53,100 nucleotides of DNA from a virus. Shown here piece by piece: positions 39,178 to 48,562 of this stretch (the first letter of the stretch is position 1; each line of letters begins with the position of its first letter). Below the pieces are notes generated by a model. It was not told where the DNA came from, did not search any database, and saw only the letters and a list, made by a program, of their open reading frames with translations. Location: IMG/VR virus record IMGVR_UViG_3300027985_001356, positions 1-53,100 of that record; one strand, written 5' to 3'. Made by a program: the position numbers and the translations under genes.

Positions 39178-39743
39178 TGGCCTATTCGAAAAAAGATACG
39201 CACGTTGAAGAGGGTCTGGCGAACCTGATTTCGCAATTCGAAGACAAGAAAAAGATCCGCGATCTGCTCACGGGGTACTTGTCTCAAATCCAAAACATAG
39301 AAGACGCCGCTTCTGGCGTTATACGCATCCTGGACAAAGACAGCGCGGTAGGAAAGCAGCTAGACCTCATAGGTGCTCTGGTTGGCGAGCCCAGATCTGG
39401 CCGGACCGATGCCAACTATCTTGTGGCGATCAACGCTCGTATCGCCCTGAATAATTCCGAAGCAACCCGGAATGAGGTTATTAATATTGCCATCCTTGTG
39501 GCTGGCTCCCCCATTACTGTTACTGTCACGGAACAGTATCCAGCTGCTTTTGATATGGTCATCGACGGAGACATTGACCCATCTCTGGTTAAAACCACCA
39601 GGATGGCAGCTTTTATCTCGAGCGCTAGAGGTGAGGGGATAAAAGGGGTGCTGATCTTCCAGGTGGCGGGTTCTTTTCAGTATGATGGTGTTGGTTCTGT
39701 CGGGTTTGATGATGGAAAATACGCGATGGCTTTGGACGCATAG
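39177..39743 (+). CDS. Baseplate/tail protein (DUF2612, gpI-like)
   Basis: 188 residues; start overlaps baseplate J's stop by one base. LLTGYLSQIQNIEDAASGVI, LDLIGALVGEPRSGRTDANY and RIALNNSEATRNEVI match DUF2612, which connects baseplate to fibres. Confidence 0.88.
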   Translation: MAYSKKDTHVEEGLANLISQFEDKKKIRDLLTGYLSQIQNIEDAASGVIRILDKDSAVGKQLDLIGALVGEPRSGRTDANYLVAINARIALNNSEATRNEVINIAILVAGSPITVTVTEQYPAAFDMVIDGDIDPSLVKTTRMAAFISSARGEGIKGVLIFQVAGSFQYDGVGSVGFDDGKYAMALDA

Positions 39744-39751
39744 GACTTTTT

Positions 39752-40897
39752 ATGGCGACTTTTACAAAACCAATCAAAATACCAAGATGGGCTGATACAG
39801 GTACTATTGTCGAGCCCTCTGAGCCTCAGAAGGATTCCGGTTGGACCTTCCAACAGGTCCCCCCATCGTCCATGGAAAACTGGAAGGAGAATCTGACAGG
39901 GCAATGGTTCAAATGGATTGACGAAAGAATGAACGATGGCGGAACAGCTGATACGTTCGTTCTCAGAAACCCAGCGGCGGCGAATGACTTCTTTGCTGTT
40001 TCGAGAACTGCGGATGTCATCTCGATTAACTTCTCCGGCTCCAATGATTTGGTGTTTGATGTTACGGCTGCTTCGGAGTTTTTTGATATCCGTGTAGCTG
40101 GGGCTACCGCATCCACTCGTCATAGGTCAGATCGGGTGAATGTCCCAGGAGCTTTAGTTGTAGGAAGCGCTGATGGCGCTGGGATCGCGGCAGGTGTGAT
40201 ATCCGCATCGGTAGGATTTAATCTTGGCGGGACAGTTACCCCTAGGGCTGGAGTAGGGATAGCGACTGAGGCGCTCGTTGTGGGGACTGATCTGGATTAC
40301 CCCGATCTCTTCGATAGCGATGAGGGTATTATCATCAATGATATTAATTTCCGAATCCACGGAGGAGGAACGACCTTTCCAACTTTTGCCTTTGATAGCC
40401 TAGATTCGCTTACGTACGATCGCAATAACGATCGACTAATATTATCCATTGCTAGTAACACTTGGGGGTTTGATAGTACGTCTATCACACCTTTTTCCAT
40501 CGGAACCAGAGATCTAGGTACCCCCACTTTCTATCTCAACGAACTGAATGCCGAACGGTTCACCCCGCGAGGAAGCACCGTTGAAGATCCGGTAAATACT
40601 AGGTTTGAATATGGCAAAGCTAATCTTCCAACGCTCCTAGCTAAGCTGAACAGCACCACAGCTGCCGTGATCGGGACGAGCTGGAATGTTGCGAGCACGT
40701 CAAAGCCCGCTACAGGCAGATACGTTATCACTCCAACCGAAGCTGTTAGCAGTGACTCGGTAATTGTATCAGCGGTAACTCTGGGTATCGGACGATGGGC
40801 AACCGCATTCGTGACTGGCGGGACCGTCGAGATCAATGTATGGCTAGACAATGCTACCTTGTCTGATTCTCCACCGTCAGTTGTAGTCTACGGATAG
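39752..40897 (+). CDS. Tail fibre protein
   Basis: 381 residues. PRWADTGTIVEPSEPQKDSG and NLTGQWFKWIDERM are a common N-terminal baseplate-attachment sequence in myophages. The rest is beta-rich repeats (SNDLVFDVTAASEFFDIRVA, VVGSADGAGIAAG), typical of trimeric fibres. Confidence 0.83.
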   Translation: MATFTKPIKIPRWADTGTIVEPSEPQKDSGWTFQQVPPSSMENWKENLTGQWFKWIDERMNDGGTADTFVLRNPAAANDFFAVSRTADVISINFSGSNDLVFDVTAASEFFDIRVAGATASTRHRSDRVNVPGALVVGSADGAGIAAGVISASVGFNLGGTVTPRAGVGIATEALVVGTDLDYPDLFDSDEGIIINDINFRIHGGGTTFPTFAFDSLDSLTYDRNNDRLILSIASNTWGFDSTSITPFSIGTRDLGTPTFYLNELNAERFTPRGSTVEDPVNTRFEYGKANLPTLLAKLNSTTAAVIGTSWNVASTSKPATGRYVITPTEAVSSDSVIVSAVTLGIGRWATAFVTGGTVEINVWLDNATLSDSPPSVVVYG

Positions 40898-40919
40898 AAG
40901 AAAGGGACCCATCCCCCAC

Positions 40920-41252
40920 ATGTCAAATCTTTTAATTATATCGATGAGCAGCAATCAGATAATGACCTACTTTCGTCCTGATCAGAACTATTCTAATTTG
41001 GCGGAGATTGCGGAGGCTTGCAGGGTGCAGCACTTTCCTCTCGAGTCTGTCTCTAAGTATGCTCTGTGCGATACGGAAGAGACTGAAAGGGTGGTTGATG
41101 GCGGCAAAAATCTGCTTACGGGTAGCGTTTCCGGCGGGGGCGACTTCTCCATAAAATTAAAAAGCGCCGTAACAACTGAGACCATTATCCCGCCGTCTGG
41201 CGTATCTGTCGCAGATATCCCCAGTACTGACAATGTCGTTTGTTACACCTAA
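40920..41252 (+). CDS. Hypothetical protein in fibre region
   Basis: 110 residues. Begins MSNLLIISMSSNQIMTYFRP; has two Cys and a C-terminal beta region (GSVSGGGDFSIKLKSAVTTE). A ribosome-binding site is weak (GAAAGGGACCC). Possibly a fibre chaperone or small adhesin; no motif. Confidence 0.65.
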   Translation: MSNLLIISMSSNQIMTYFRPDQNYSNLAEIAEACRVQHFPLESVSKYALCDTEETERVVDGGKNLLTGSVSGGGDFSIKLKSAVTTETIIPPSGVSVADIPSTDNVVCYT

Positions 41253-41264
41253 GAAGGAGACGCT

Positions 41265-41537
41265 ATGCAGCCAGCCCCTCAAATAGCCCCTACGTTAGAC
41301 CCAGATAAGATTGTAGCGGAGTTGCTCGAAGGCAAGTTGACAACAAAGAGCGAAATACTGAATTACTTCGTGGGCCAGGTTAGATCTTTACTTGAGGATG
41401 GAGCGAAAGCGCAATCCGAATACAACACGGTATTGCAACGAAAGACAGAGCTCGAGGAAAAGGCAACGGGCATTAGAGCGTCTCTTCGCAAGTACCGCGA
41501 TGACATCAAAAACCATCTAGACCAGCTGGAAAAATGA
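41265..41537 (+). CDS. Small coiled-coil protein
   Basis: 90 residues. GAAGGAG lies before ATG. Mostly helix, with a coiled coil from about 40 to 90 (KAQSEYNTVLQRKTELEEKA). It overlaps the next gene by four bases. Possibly a fibre-assembly or structural helical spacer. Confidence 0.7.
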   Translation: MQPAPQIAPTLDPDKIVAELLEGKLTTKSEILNYFVGQVRSLLEDGAKAQSEYNTVLQRKTELEEKATGIRASLRKYRDDIKNHLDQLEK

Positions 41538-41845
41538 GCGCACTCCCCAAATTCCCTGTTTGTTTCGTCGAGAATGACGAGAAGCCTGCGCTTGTCGCGA
41601 CATTGGTGGGGCAAGATCTAACAGGGTATACGATTACGCTGCATGTCCTTAGGCCTGATGGCACGGTCCTGATTAAGAGCGCCACGCCAATCGACCTAGT
41701 TCAAGGACACTTTCAGTTTGTATGGATCGCTGGCGATCTACAGGCAGGCTTCAATCAGGAGGTTGAAATCCAGTTTGTAGATCTGAGTTCCAAGCCACTT
41801 ACGAGCGGCCTGTTTCTCATAGACGTGAGGAAGGAAATCGCGTAA
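41534..41845 (+). CDS. BppU-like adhesin adaptor, copy A
   Basis: 103 residues. VCFVENDEKPALVATLVGQD, LTGYTITLHVLRPDGTVLIK, FQFVWIAGDLQAG and a KEIA ending match the N-terminal domain of lactococcal BppU-type baseplate proteins, an Ig-like fold. The gene at 46063-46386 encodes a homologous protein, also followed by an adhesin. Its stop overlaps the next ATG. Confidence 0.8.
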   Translation: MSALPKFPVCFVENDEKPALVATLVGQDLTGYTITLHVLRPDGTVLIKSATPIDLVQGHFQFVWIAGDLQAGFNQEVEIQFVDLSSKPLTSGLFLIDVRKEIA

Positions 41846-42480
41846 TGGCCGATGGTCTCATAGATTTGATTCTTACAGCAGATGACACCGCTTTGAATCT
41901 AAGCGCAGAGACACAGCAGCTGGTCATATCCATCCCCTCCCCTCTGGCCGCTGGAGAAATCAATACGGGCGCCAACGTTGGAGGCGGGGCCGAGGTCTTC
42001 AGGGACAAGGTAGGAAATGTCTTAAACCTGCGGACCCTGATAGGGAACTCCCCCATTTCGGTCGCTCAGGTTGGGGATACGGTTGAGATCAGTACCAGTG
42101 TTGGATCGAGCCAGGTCACCGTTGACACGGTTGATCCAACAGTTAATGACGATGCTTTGAATGGGTTCTCTGTTGGGAACTTTTGGGTCAATACCACGAC
42201 AGATTTCGTTTTTGTCTTGGTCGATGCGACCACAGGGGCAGCGATCTGGGATCAATTCGCAGGTCCTGTCTGGCAAGAGGATGAGTTCATCGCTACTGCA
42301 GCTCAGATTACATTCATCCTGAGCCAGGCCCCCAGGGATCCGGAATCCTTTGGCCTCTATGTAAATGGAGTACTGATCAACGATGTTGTAAACTACACCC
42401 TCTCCGGGGTGACGGTGACATGGTTAAATATCCTTTTTGTCATGGGGGCAGGGGACGAGGTAATCGCAAAGTATCGGTAA
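41845..42480 (+). CDS. Tail fibre / adhesin protein A
   Basis: 211 residues. NVLNLRTLIGNSPISVAQVG, WVNTTTDFVFVLVDATTG (a common collagen-less fibre repeat) and a C-terminal module FGLYVNGVLINDVVNYTLSG ... VIAKYR, resembling the end of the 453-residue fibre that follows. Probably a receptor-binding or shaft protein. Confidence 0.78.
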   Translation: MADGLIDLILTADDTALNLSAETQQLVISIPSPLAAGEINTGANVGGGAEVFRDKVGNVLNLRTLIGNSPISVAQVGDTVEISTSVGSSQVTVDTVDPTVNDDALNGFSVGNFWVNTTTDFVFVLVDATTGAAIWDQFAGPVWQEDEFIATAAQITFILSQAPRDPESFGLYVNGVLINDVVNYTLSGVTVTWLNILFVMGAGDEVIAKYR

Positions 42481-42512
42481 GTCTATTCCGATCGAATAAG
42501 GAGTTTTGAAAA

Positions 42513-43874
42513 ATGGCCAGAATCAGAGGTAAACAGCTAGAGAACGCTACTGTAACAGCCACACAGGTAGACGTTACCAATGGGACTATTTCCACGATAA
42601 ACGCCGGGGATGCCGCTGTCGAGGGTGCTGGCTCCGGACTGTCCAGGCGTGATCATCAACATGCCGTCGCAACTGGGGCTGCCACCGCTCAGATTGACAT
42701 CGGCGATGCAGCGGCAGAGGGGTCGAGCGCAAACCTGGCGCGCGAAGACCATCAGCACGCTCTCCCCGCACCTGCCGCCCCTGCGGACGTCACAAAATCA
42801 GCTGCAGCAGCCGGTGCCGCTACTACCGTAGCCAGAGCAGACCATAAACACGACGTCTCAACAGCGGCAGCGATTGAGCTCACGGATTCGACGAACGCAG
42901 AGGGTACAGCGACCTCTCTGGCCAGATCTGATCATACGCATGCGCATGGAGTCAGGGGCGGGGGAACCCTCCACGCTGTTGCTACCGGCGGTTCCGCCGG
43001 GTTTATGTCGGCAGCAGACAAAACCAAGCTCGATAGCCTTGAAGAGCTGAGCGCCATTGATGCGAAAGAGTCGGTGCGTATCAAAACACAGGTGAACGAC
43101 TCTTTGTCTGGACTTGCAGCCAGAGATGGGATCACCCCAGTAGCTGGAGACAGGGTGTTAGTACCAGAGCAGACGACCGCGTCCGAAGACGGTATCTACA
43201 TTGCCGCGGCTGGCGCCTGGTCACGCTCTGCTGACATGCCGACAGGGACCGAAGCTCGTGGTGTAAGGGTATGGGTCGAAGAGGGGACCGTAGATGGACA
43301 GAGGCTGTATGCATGTGACAATGTCGACGGGTCGGATGTCGTCGGCACGGATGGGTTGACGTTTGCGTTGATCGGAGCCGGGTCACCACGCGGAGCCGGG
43401 GCTGGTCTCATTCTCAACGGCAATAATCTCGACGTGGTTGCGGCCAACGGATCAATCACTGTAAACGCTGATGATATCACCGTTGGTGTTCTTCAGAACG
43501 ACGCGATGCACGGAAACCTGGGTGGCGGCGCGCTCCACGCTGATGCCACCACCTCTGTCGACGGTTTCATGTCTGCGGCGGATAAGACGAAGCTCGACGG
43601 GGTTGCTACTGGCGCAGAAGTCAATACTACTCCAAATCAGGAATCTGTTACCACACAGGTGATAACTGGTACCGATACAGCAATTACCGATACGCTAAAC
43701 GCAACGCCAAGTAGCAATGCCGAAGTGAAATTATTTTTGAACCAAGTCTTTCAAGAGCAAGGGGCTGGGCGGGACTATACGATTTCTGGGACAACGATCA
43801 CTTGGCTCGCCAGCACTGGAACCGCGGTAGATATGGATACGAGTGATAGGTTGGTTGCTGTCTATAGAAGCTAA
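42513..43874 (+). CDS. Tail fibre with repeated HxH metal-binding motifs
   Basis: 453 residues. Four repeats of the type S/A-x-x-x-R-x-DHxHA (RRDHQHA, REDHQHA, RADHKHD, RSDHTHAHG) form a shaft that in trimeric fibres coordinates iron along the axis. SADKTKLDSL and SAAADKTKLDGV-like caps and a C-terminal beta module (DYTISGTTITWLASTG) follow. It is a long tail fibre in the receptor-binding cluster. Confidence 0.86.
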   Translation: MARIRGKQLENATVTATQVDVTNGTISTINAGDAAVEGAGSGLSRRDHQHAVATGAATAQIDIGDAAAEGSSANLAREDHQHALPAPAAPADVTKSAAAAGAATTVARADHKHDVSTAAAIELTDSTNAEGTATSLARSDHTHAHGVRGGGTLHAVATGGSAGFMSAADKTKLDSLEELSAIDAKESVRIKTQVNDSLSGLAARDGITPVAGDRVLVPEQTTASEDGIYIAAAGAWSRSADMPTGTEARGVRVWVEEGTVDGQRLYACDNVDGSDVVGTDGLTFALIGAGSPRGAGAGLILNGNNLDVVAANGSITVNADDITVGVLQNDAMHGNLGGGALHADATTSVDGFMSAADKTKLDGVATGAEVNTTPNQESVTTQVITGTDTAITDTLNATPSSNAEVKLFLNQVFQEQGAGRDYTISGTTITWLASTGTAVDMDTSDRLVAVYRS

Positions 43875-44389
43875 TGGCCAAAATTAGACTAAAACAGCTT
43901 GACCAAGACGGGGCCACCAACGGCCAGGTCGTCGCCTGGAACAATACAAATGGAGTATGGGAGCCTACCACTGGTGGTGGTGGTGGGCTCAACAATGTTG
44001 TGGAGGACACGACACCCCAGCTCGGGGGGACACTGGATTGCCAGAGTAACGAGATCGACAACGTTGAACTCATCACCTACGAGGCCGAGCATGATAATGG
44101 CGACAGCGGGACAGCGGACACGATCGACTGGAACAATGGACAGAAGCAGCGGAGTAGGCTTACGGGGAATGTGACATACACATTTACAGCACCGCCTGGC
44201 CCTGGTAACTTTATTCTAAAGACTACCCAGGATACCACCGGAGGAAGGACTATAACCTGGCCAGGGACGGTGCTATGGCCAGGAGGTACGGCACCTGTTG
44301 GCACAAGTCCGGCGAACTCTGTAGACATTTGGTCTTTTTATTACGACGGGACAAACTATTACGCCGTGATGTCTGCAAATTACTCATAA
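43874..44389 (+). CDS. Tail fibre protein
   Basis: 171 residues; start overlaps the previous stop by one base. MAKIRLKQLDQDGATNGQVV, AWNNTNGVWEPTTGGGGG and LTGNVTYTFTAPPGPGNFIL are standard tail-fibre segments, with a C-terminal pattern (DIWSFYYDGTNYYAV) of adhesin tips. Confidence 0.83.
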   Translation: MAKIRLKQLDQDGATNGQVVAWNNTNGVWEPTTGGGGGLNNVVEDTTPQLGGTLDCQSNEIDNVELITYEAEHDNGDSGTADTIDWNNGQKQRSRLTGNVTYTFTAPPGPGNFILKTTQDTTGGRTITWPGTVLWPGGTAPVGTSPANSVDIWSFYYDGTNYYAVMSANYS

Positions 44390-44409
44390 GAGATGGAGGG
44401 ATAATTGTT

Positions 44410-44871
44410 ATGGCAAACGAAATCTTCGTGGTGTTCGTAAACAGTGACAGCTCGCTAAGCCCTGTCCGCGTCCTGGCAACAAACTTTGCATCTCTGGCAG
44501 ATCCTAGGCCTATGATCATGGCGAAATTTCGCAGGCCCAACACGAGCGGCGCTGGATATTTTGAAGATGAATATTCGGGGTGGCCCTGCTTTGCGATCAA
44601 ACGATACCAGGCGAAGGCGGGAACCAGTGGTGGACATACCATTACTCGCTGCCGGGAAAAGGAAGGCCCAACTCCATCTGAGGCACGCGAAGTCCATTAC
44701 GACGACGATGAATCAAACGGAAGGCAAGTAGTCTGGCCAAATAGCATCCCGCAGGCCGCAGTGGGTGGGACCGGAGTCCTCCTGCTAGGTTACGATTTGG
44801 ACGCACCAGACTGGTCATCGTTACTGGAAACAGCTAGAGCACTTAACGCAGACGACACCCCGCTAACGTGA
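44410..44871 (+). CDS. Hypothetical fibre-region protein
   Basis: 153 residues from ATG 44410; GGAGGG upstream supports this over earlier starts. Residues about 75-110 (GHTITRCREKEGPTPSEARE) are charged; GGTGVLLLGYDLDAPDWSSL near the end. No match recognised. Likely structural because of its place between fibre genes. Confidence 0.65.
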   Translation: MANEIFVVFVNSDSSLSPVRVLATNFASLADPRPMIMAKFRRPNTSGAGYFEDEYSGWPCFAIKRYQAKAGTSGGHTITRCREKEGPTPSEAREVHYDDDESNGRQVVWPNSIPQAAVGGTGVLLLGYDLDAPDWSSLLETARALNADDTPLT

Positions 44872-44874
44872 ACC

Positions 44875-46053
44875 ATGAGGGTCTTGGTTCAATGGGCTAG
44901 GTCCGTGGCGGCGGACTGGGAAGTGATGGATTCTGCGGACTGGGTAAACCTTCCAAAAAAATCACTCCCAACCAACGCGGGCAGCCAATCTGTTGATTCC
45001 GCCGCCGGATGGATTAATGCTGTAAATATCCAGGGGGTAATTTTTGCCGCCGACATGGTCTCCGTAGAACATCGCGCAGATGGCGGTGTGCGCGTGATCA
45101 TGGTTAATGATGATTTGAGATTCTGGGCCGGGATGCGATATGCGCGCGTGGTCGACATCCCGCCGCTGGGTGTGGATGTCAACCTCGGAGGTGCGATCAA
45201 CACGCTGTCAACGCAAACAGCGTACGGCGAACAGGGTTTCCTGGATATCGCTCTAGCCAATCCATCTACTAGGACACAGTACAAGCCATGGAAAGATTTT
45301 GAATATCCGCCGGAGGCTCTCCGGAGATATGGCGTCATGCTGCCAGACGAACTTTATAATAGCCATATCGACGCCCAGTCATTGCACGGATGGAGGGAGT
45401 GGGTCGAACACCTTCCAGATTCGGAAATTGAAAACGGCAGGTTAAAGTCCCAGCGAGATCAGGGGCGCTACGTCAAAGCGATAGGCACAAGAACATTTTA
45501 TCACAATGTTGCTGCCGCCACCATTGGTGCATATACCGCCACCAACGAAAATGACCTGGGTACTAGCGCGGCAGGAACTACAGACCAAGCTAGCGGTAAT
45601 ATCGGACTAACCGGACTTCTAGTATGGGCGTCGGCTACGGCATCCCCATCTGGCCCGGATGCACAGCACTGGCCATCGGGTAATTATCGCCATCAGATAG
45701 ACTGCACAGTGACAACCCCTGATTTAAACTTCGGGTGTCTCGATCAGGACTCAGCAACAGGCGGGTTCGCCAGGATTAACAGCGCAAGAACTGCCGAGCT
45801 TGAGCGGAAACAACAGCAGGAATCTGCGTTCTCGCTTACGGGATTACACTTGGCGACCACCGGAAGCGTAGGATGGGAGGCAGGTGCTACCAGTAACCAG
45901 GTGGCCATATTGATTACTGGAAAAAAGGTTGCAGGCCACGGAAACGATTCGATGACATTGCAGCTTGGGGAGACTGATGATTTTATTGATGGACCATGGG
46001 ACCCGATCGATCGCATTCATCCACTGAACGCTTTTGCGGGAATAAACAGTTAG
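44875..46053 (+). CDS. Hypothetical structural protein (fibre region)
   Basis: 392 residues. N-terminal WVNLPKKSLPT and GVIFAADMVSVEHRADGGVR (beta-rich), middle helix-rich, and a C-terminal region DGPWDPIDRIHPLNAFAG. It overlaps nothing and lies three bases after the previous gene. Possibly a tail tip or adhesin body. Confidence 0.68.
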   Translation: MRVLVQWARSVAADWEVMDSADWVNLPKKSLPTNAGSQSVDSAAGWINAVNIQGVIFAADMVSVEHRADGGVRVIMVNDDLRFWAGMRYARVVDIPPLGVDVNLGGAINTLSTQTAYGEQGFLDIALANPSTRTQYKPWKDFEYPPEALRRYGVMLPDELYNSHIDAQSLHGWREWVEHLPDSEIENGRLKSQRDQGRYVKAIGTRTFYHNVAAATIGAYTATNENDLGTSAAGTTDQASGNIGLTGLLVWASATASPSGPDAQHWPSGNYRHQIDCTVTTPDLNFGCLDQDSATGGFARINSARTAELERKQQQESAFSLTGLHLATTGSVGWEAGATSNQVAILITGKKVAGHGNDSMTLQLGETDDFIDGPWDPIDRIHPLNAFAGINS

Positions 46054-46062
46054 GACCAACGA

Positions 46063-46386
46063 ATGGCAAAAGGATCTTCTGTACTAGAATTTGTCGAAAA
46101 TGACCTCCTCCCCTTCCTCGATGTTGAGTGGGAAGACCAGGATATTACAGGGTTTGACATCAAGCTCCATATCCGTAAGCCCAATGGTCTGACAGTCACA
46201 AAGACGGCTGTGATCGACGATGCAAATGCTGGCAACGTGGTTGGGGTTGCGAGATTTCATTTTGAATGGACGGCAGGAGACCTGATTGCTGGTGAGAGCT
46301 CTGCTGAGATCGAAGTTTTCGATGCTCTTCTCAAGAATGAGACGTTCCAAGGATTGGTTTTAAAAGTCTCAAAGGAAATCGCATGA
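46063..46386 (+). CDS. BppU-like adhesin adaptor, copy B
   Basis: 107 residues. LEFVENDLLPFLDVEWEDQD, ITGFDIKLHIRKPNGLTVTK, FHFEWTAGDLIAG, ending SKEIA: the same order as copy A at 41534-41845. It precedes and overlaps the tailspike gene (ATGA). Duplication of the adaptor suggests two receptor-binding cassettes. Confidence 0.8.
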   Translation: MAKGSSVLEFVENDLLPFLDVEWEDQDITGFDIKLHIRKPNGLTVTKTAVIDDANAGNVVGVARFHFEWTAGDLIAGESSAEIEVFDALLKNETFQGLVLKVSKEIA

Positions 46387-47738
46387 GCAAAACAGTACGC
46401 CTTACCAAAGGCACAAAGACCCTGGTTATCAAAACTGTGCGCTCTGGTGGGGCGGGTGCCGGTGCAGCCTCTAATGCCTTTATCTATCAGCCAGGAGGAG
46501 GTGGTATTGGTCCATCTGTCTTTGGGGATTGGGCGACTCTAATGTTGGCACTGGATGCCGCAAGGACGGCGGGGGGGCTTCCGCCTGGAGGAAAATTCCA
46601 AATATTATTTGATAATAGCATCACGTCTCCTGCGGTTATTCCAGCCGGGACGTACGACATGACAAACGTAGAATGGAGAGGCACGGGCGGGGCCACTTTC
46701 TTCGTATCAGTTAGCATCCCGGAGGGGGCTATATTCACTGGGCTAAGAGAAATTCGTCATTTTTTGGCTATCGACTTCACCGGGACCACACCCCCTGTCT
46801 CTGATTTCTCAAATTTTGAGAGCTTTTTTATAGAGGACGAGGTCAAGCTATCCTGTTCAGGCGCGGGCCCTTTCTGCCGCATTACTTCGGCGATTACGGT
46901 TTTCTTCTTTATTAATGAGAATTTCGCCGGGCTTGGTACGGGTGGTCCGTGCATTGATGCATCGGTTTCGGGTTCTACGATCAGCGTATTTAGTGCGGGC
47001 GGGTCCATCGTAGCGGACACTTTCTCGGGCGTAGCTGGTTCCACCCTTTCGATCACTCCGCGCGATACCAATGCGATTGTCTCATCTGTTCATCCTCAGT
47101 TCCTCGGGTCCTTTACAACAAACTACGAAGGGATTCTGAGGCAGCATGTTCGTCCGCCTCGGACTACGGCAGTATCTACCCCTACTTCTGGGCAACTGTA
47201 TCTGATGGACACTACATCAGCCGCCATCTCCCAAACGCTACCAGCGGTTACAACATTCTTTCCTGGCGACATGCTTACTTTTATAAAGACCGCAGGCGCC
47301 AACCCTATAACCATTTCCCCGGGCGGCAGCGATACTATCAGCGGTGGCACTGCCCCTGTGGTGCTGTCGGACCCGGTGGACTCGGTCGTATTCATTCGCG
47401 GCCATCTCACGACTGCGGATTGGCACGTCTTAAAACAGCCGATTGGCCCAAGGTGGAATGTTACTGCTGTCGCGACATCAGTCGTAACGGCTCAGCTTGG
47501 TGATTTGCAGCGATGTGACCCGTCCGGTGGTGCATTTGCCGTCAATTTGCCAGCTGTTACCGCAGGGAATGAGGGTGCCGAGATCATTGTTAAGAACGTG
47601 ACTGCATCAGTAAACGCAATCACGATCACCCCAGCTGGCGCAGATACGATTGACGGTGCTGCTACACTCGTTATTAACACGGCACGTGGTGTGGCACGGA
47701 TTGTGTCCAACGGTGTGAGCGATTGGATGATCGCATGA
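46383..47738 (+). CDS. Tailspike/adhesin with beta-rich repeats
   Basis: 451 residues. A polar N-terminus leads to a probable beta-helix (about 65-240) and then two tandem modules near the C-terminus (GDMLTFIKTAGANPITISPG and GAEIIVKNVTASVNAITITP), each about 70 residues long. This is typical of adhesins with C-terminal beta-sandwiches. It would bind or depolymerise surface glycans. Confidence 0.78.
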   Translation: MSKTVRLTKGTKTLVIKTVRSGGAGAGAASNAFIYQPGGGGIGPSVFGDWATLMLALDAARTAGGLPPGGKFQILFDNSITSPAVIPAGTYDMTNVEWRGTGGATFFVSVSIPEGAIFTGLREIRHFLAIDFTGTTPPVSDFSNFESFFIEDEVKLSCSGAGPFCRITSAITVFFFINENFAGLGTGGPCIDASVSGSTISVFSAGGSIVADTFSGVAGSTLSITPRDTNAIVSSVHPQFLGSFTTNYEGILRQHVRPPRTTAVSTPTSGQLYLMDTTSAAISQTLPAVTTFFPGDMLTFIKTAGANPITISPGGSDTISGGTAPVVLSDPVDSVVFIRGHLTTADWHVLKQPIGPRWNVTAVATSVVTAQLGDLQRCDPSGGAFAVNLPAVTAGNEGAEIIVKNVTASVNAITITPAGADTIDGAATLVINTARGVARIVSNGVSDWMIA

Positions 47739-48100
47739 CCTCCGGCGGACCTCCTCCGCGGGGAGGGAGAATGCCCACTGATCCTGGGTATAACTCTCCA
47801 GAGCTCAATGCATTACGCATTGATCAGCTCCAGCATGAGAGCGACAATTTACGACGGAAAGACTCCGAGGTTGCGATTAAGCTAGAGGAGATTGGCAAGC
47901 AACTTACGAGCCACATGGAAAGAATCAAACAACTCAAAGAGTCAAGAGATAAGATAGGCGCTCGAGTCGGTTGTATAGAGGGCTCGGTCTCCGATCTGAT
48001 AGGATGGAAGAAACTGCTTTTGTTTATTGGGGGGGTTGGGTCTCTAGGGTTAGGGGCGCTCATAAAATCTCTCATTGATTCGCTCGCTAACGGAGGATGA
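47735..48100 (+). CDS. XhlA-like holin/lysis protein
   Basis: 121 residues from ATG overlapping the tailspike stop. A soluble N-terminus with a coiled coil (LQHESDNLRRKDSEVAIKLE, EIGKQLTSHMERIKQL) and one C-terminal membrane helix (KKLLLFIGGVGSLGLGALIK) give the XhlA/hemolysin layout, often encoded next to holins. First gene of the lysis module. Confidence 0.78.
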   Translation: MTSGGPPPRGGRMPTDPGYNSPELNALRIDQLQHESDNLRRKDSEVAIKLEEIGKQLTSHMERIKQLKESRDKIGARVGCIEGSVSDLIGWKKLLLFIGGVGSLGLGALIKSLIDSLANGG

Positions 48101-48104
48101 AGAA

Positions 48105-48335
48105 ATGGACAAGATGAAACCTGGATGGAAGACCACGGAATTTTGGCTGCTTGTTGTTGTGATGTTCATCACTACATTGACGGCCGCTGGCGTGATCGGC
48201 GAAGGGACGAAAATTGAAGCAATCGTGGCACTTGCAGGCCAGGTGCTAGGCGGGCTTGGGTATGGGCAATTCCGGGCTTCGGTCAAAAAGGAGTTTGAGA
48301 AACGCCTAGGCGGCAACCTTCTTAATAAGGAGTAA
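48105..48335 (+). CDS. Holin
   Basis: 76 residues from ATG 48105 (GGAGG upstream). GWKTTEFWLLVVVMFITTLT followed by EAIVALAGQVLGGLGYGQFR and a basic end give two membrane segments. The sequence WKTTEFWL plus GLGYxxxR is common in phage holins. It permeabilises the inner membrane for the endolysin. Confidence 0.85.
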   Translation: MDKMKPGWKTTEFWLLVVVMFITTLTAAGVIGEGTKIEAIVALAGQVLGGLGYGQFRASVKKEFEKRLGGNLLNKE

Positions 48336-48337
48336 AA

Positions 48338-48562
48338 ATGTGGCCAGCAATTGCCATTGCTCTTAGCGCCATCATTGGCGCCGGGATGGTGCTTCTGTTT
48401 TATCGTGTCCGTTCACAGCGTATTGTTGCCGATGATATCAAGCGTGACATTGAAACAAAAATGAGTGGGTGGATTGCTCGCGAGCTGCAACGTCATAGTG
48501 ATCAGAAAGACCAGGAAGCATTTAGCGACTTTGATGACTTCTTTGGGAAGGATGGCAAGTGA
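48338..48562 (+). CDS. Small membrane protein of the lysis module
   Basis: 74 residues. One N-terminal helix (IAIALSAIIGAGMVLLFYRV) then a charged cytoplasmic or periplasmic tail (DIKRDIETKMSGWIAREL). AAGGAG lies before ATG. It could be an antiholin, spanin-like or other lysis helper; the topology alone does not decide. Confidence 0.7.
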   Translation: MWPAIAIALSAIIGAGMVLLFYRVRSQRIVADDIKRDIETKMSGWIARELQRHSDQKDQEAFSDFDDFFGKDGK

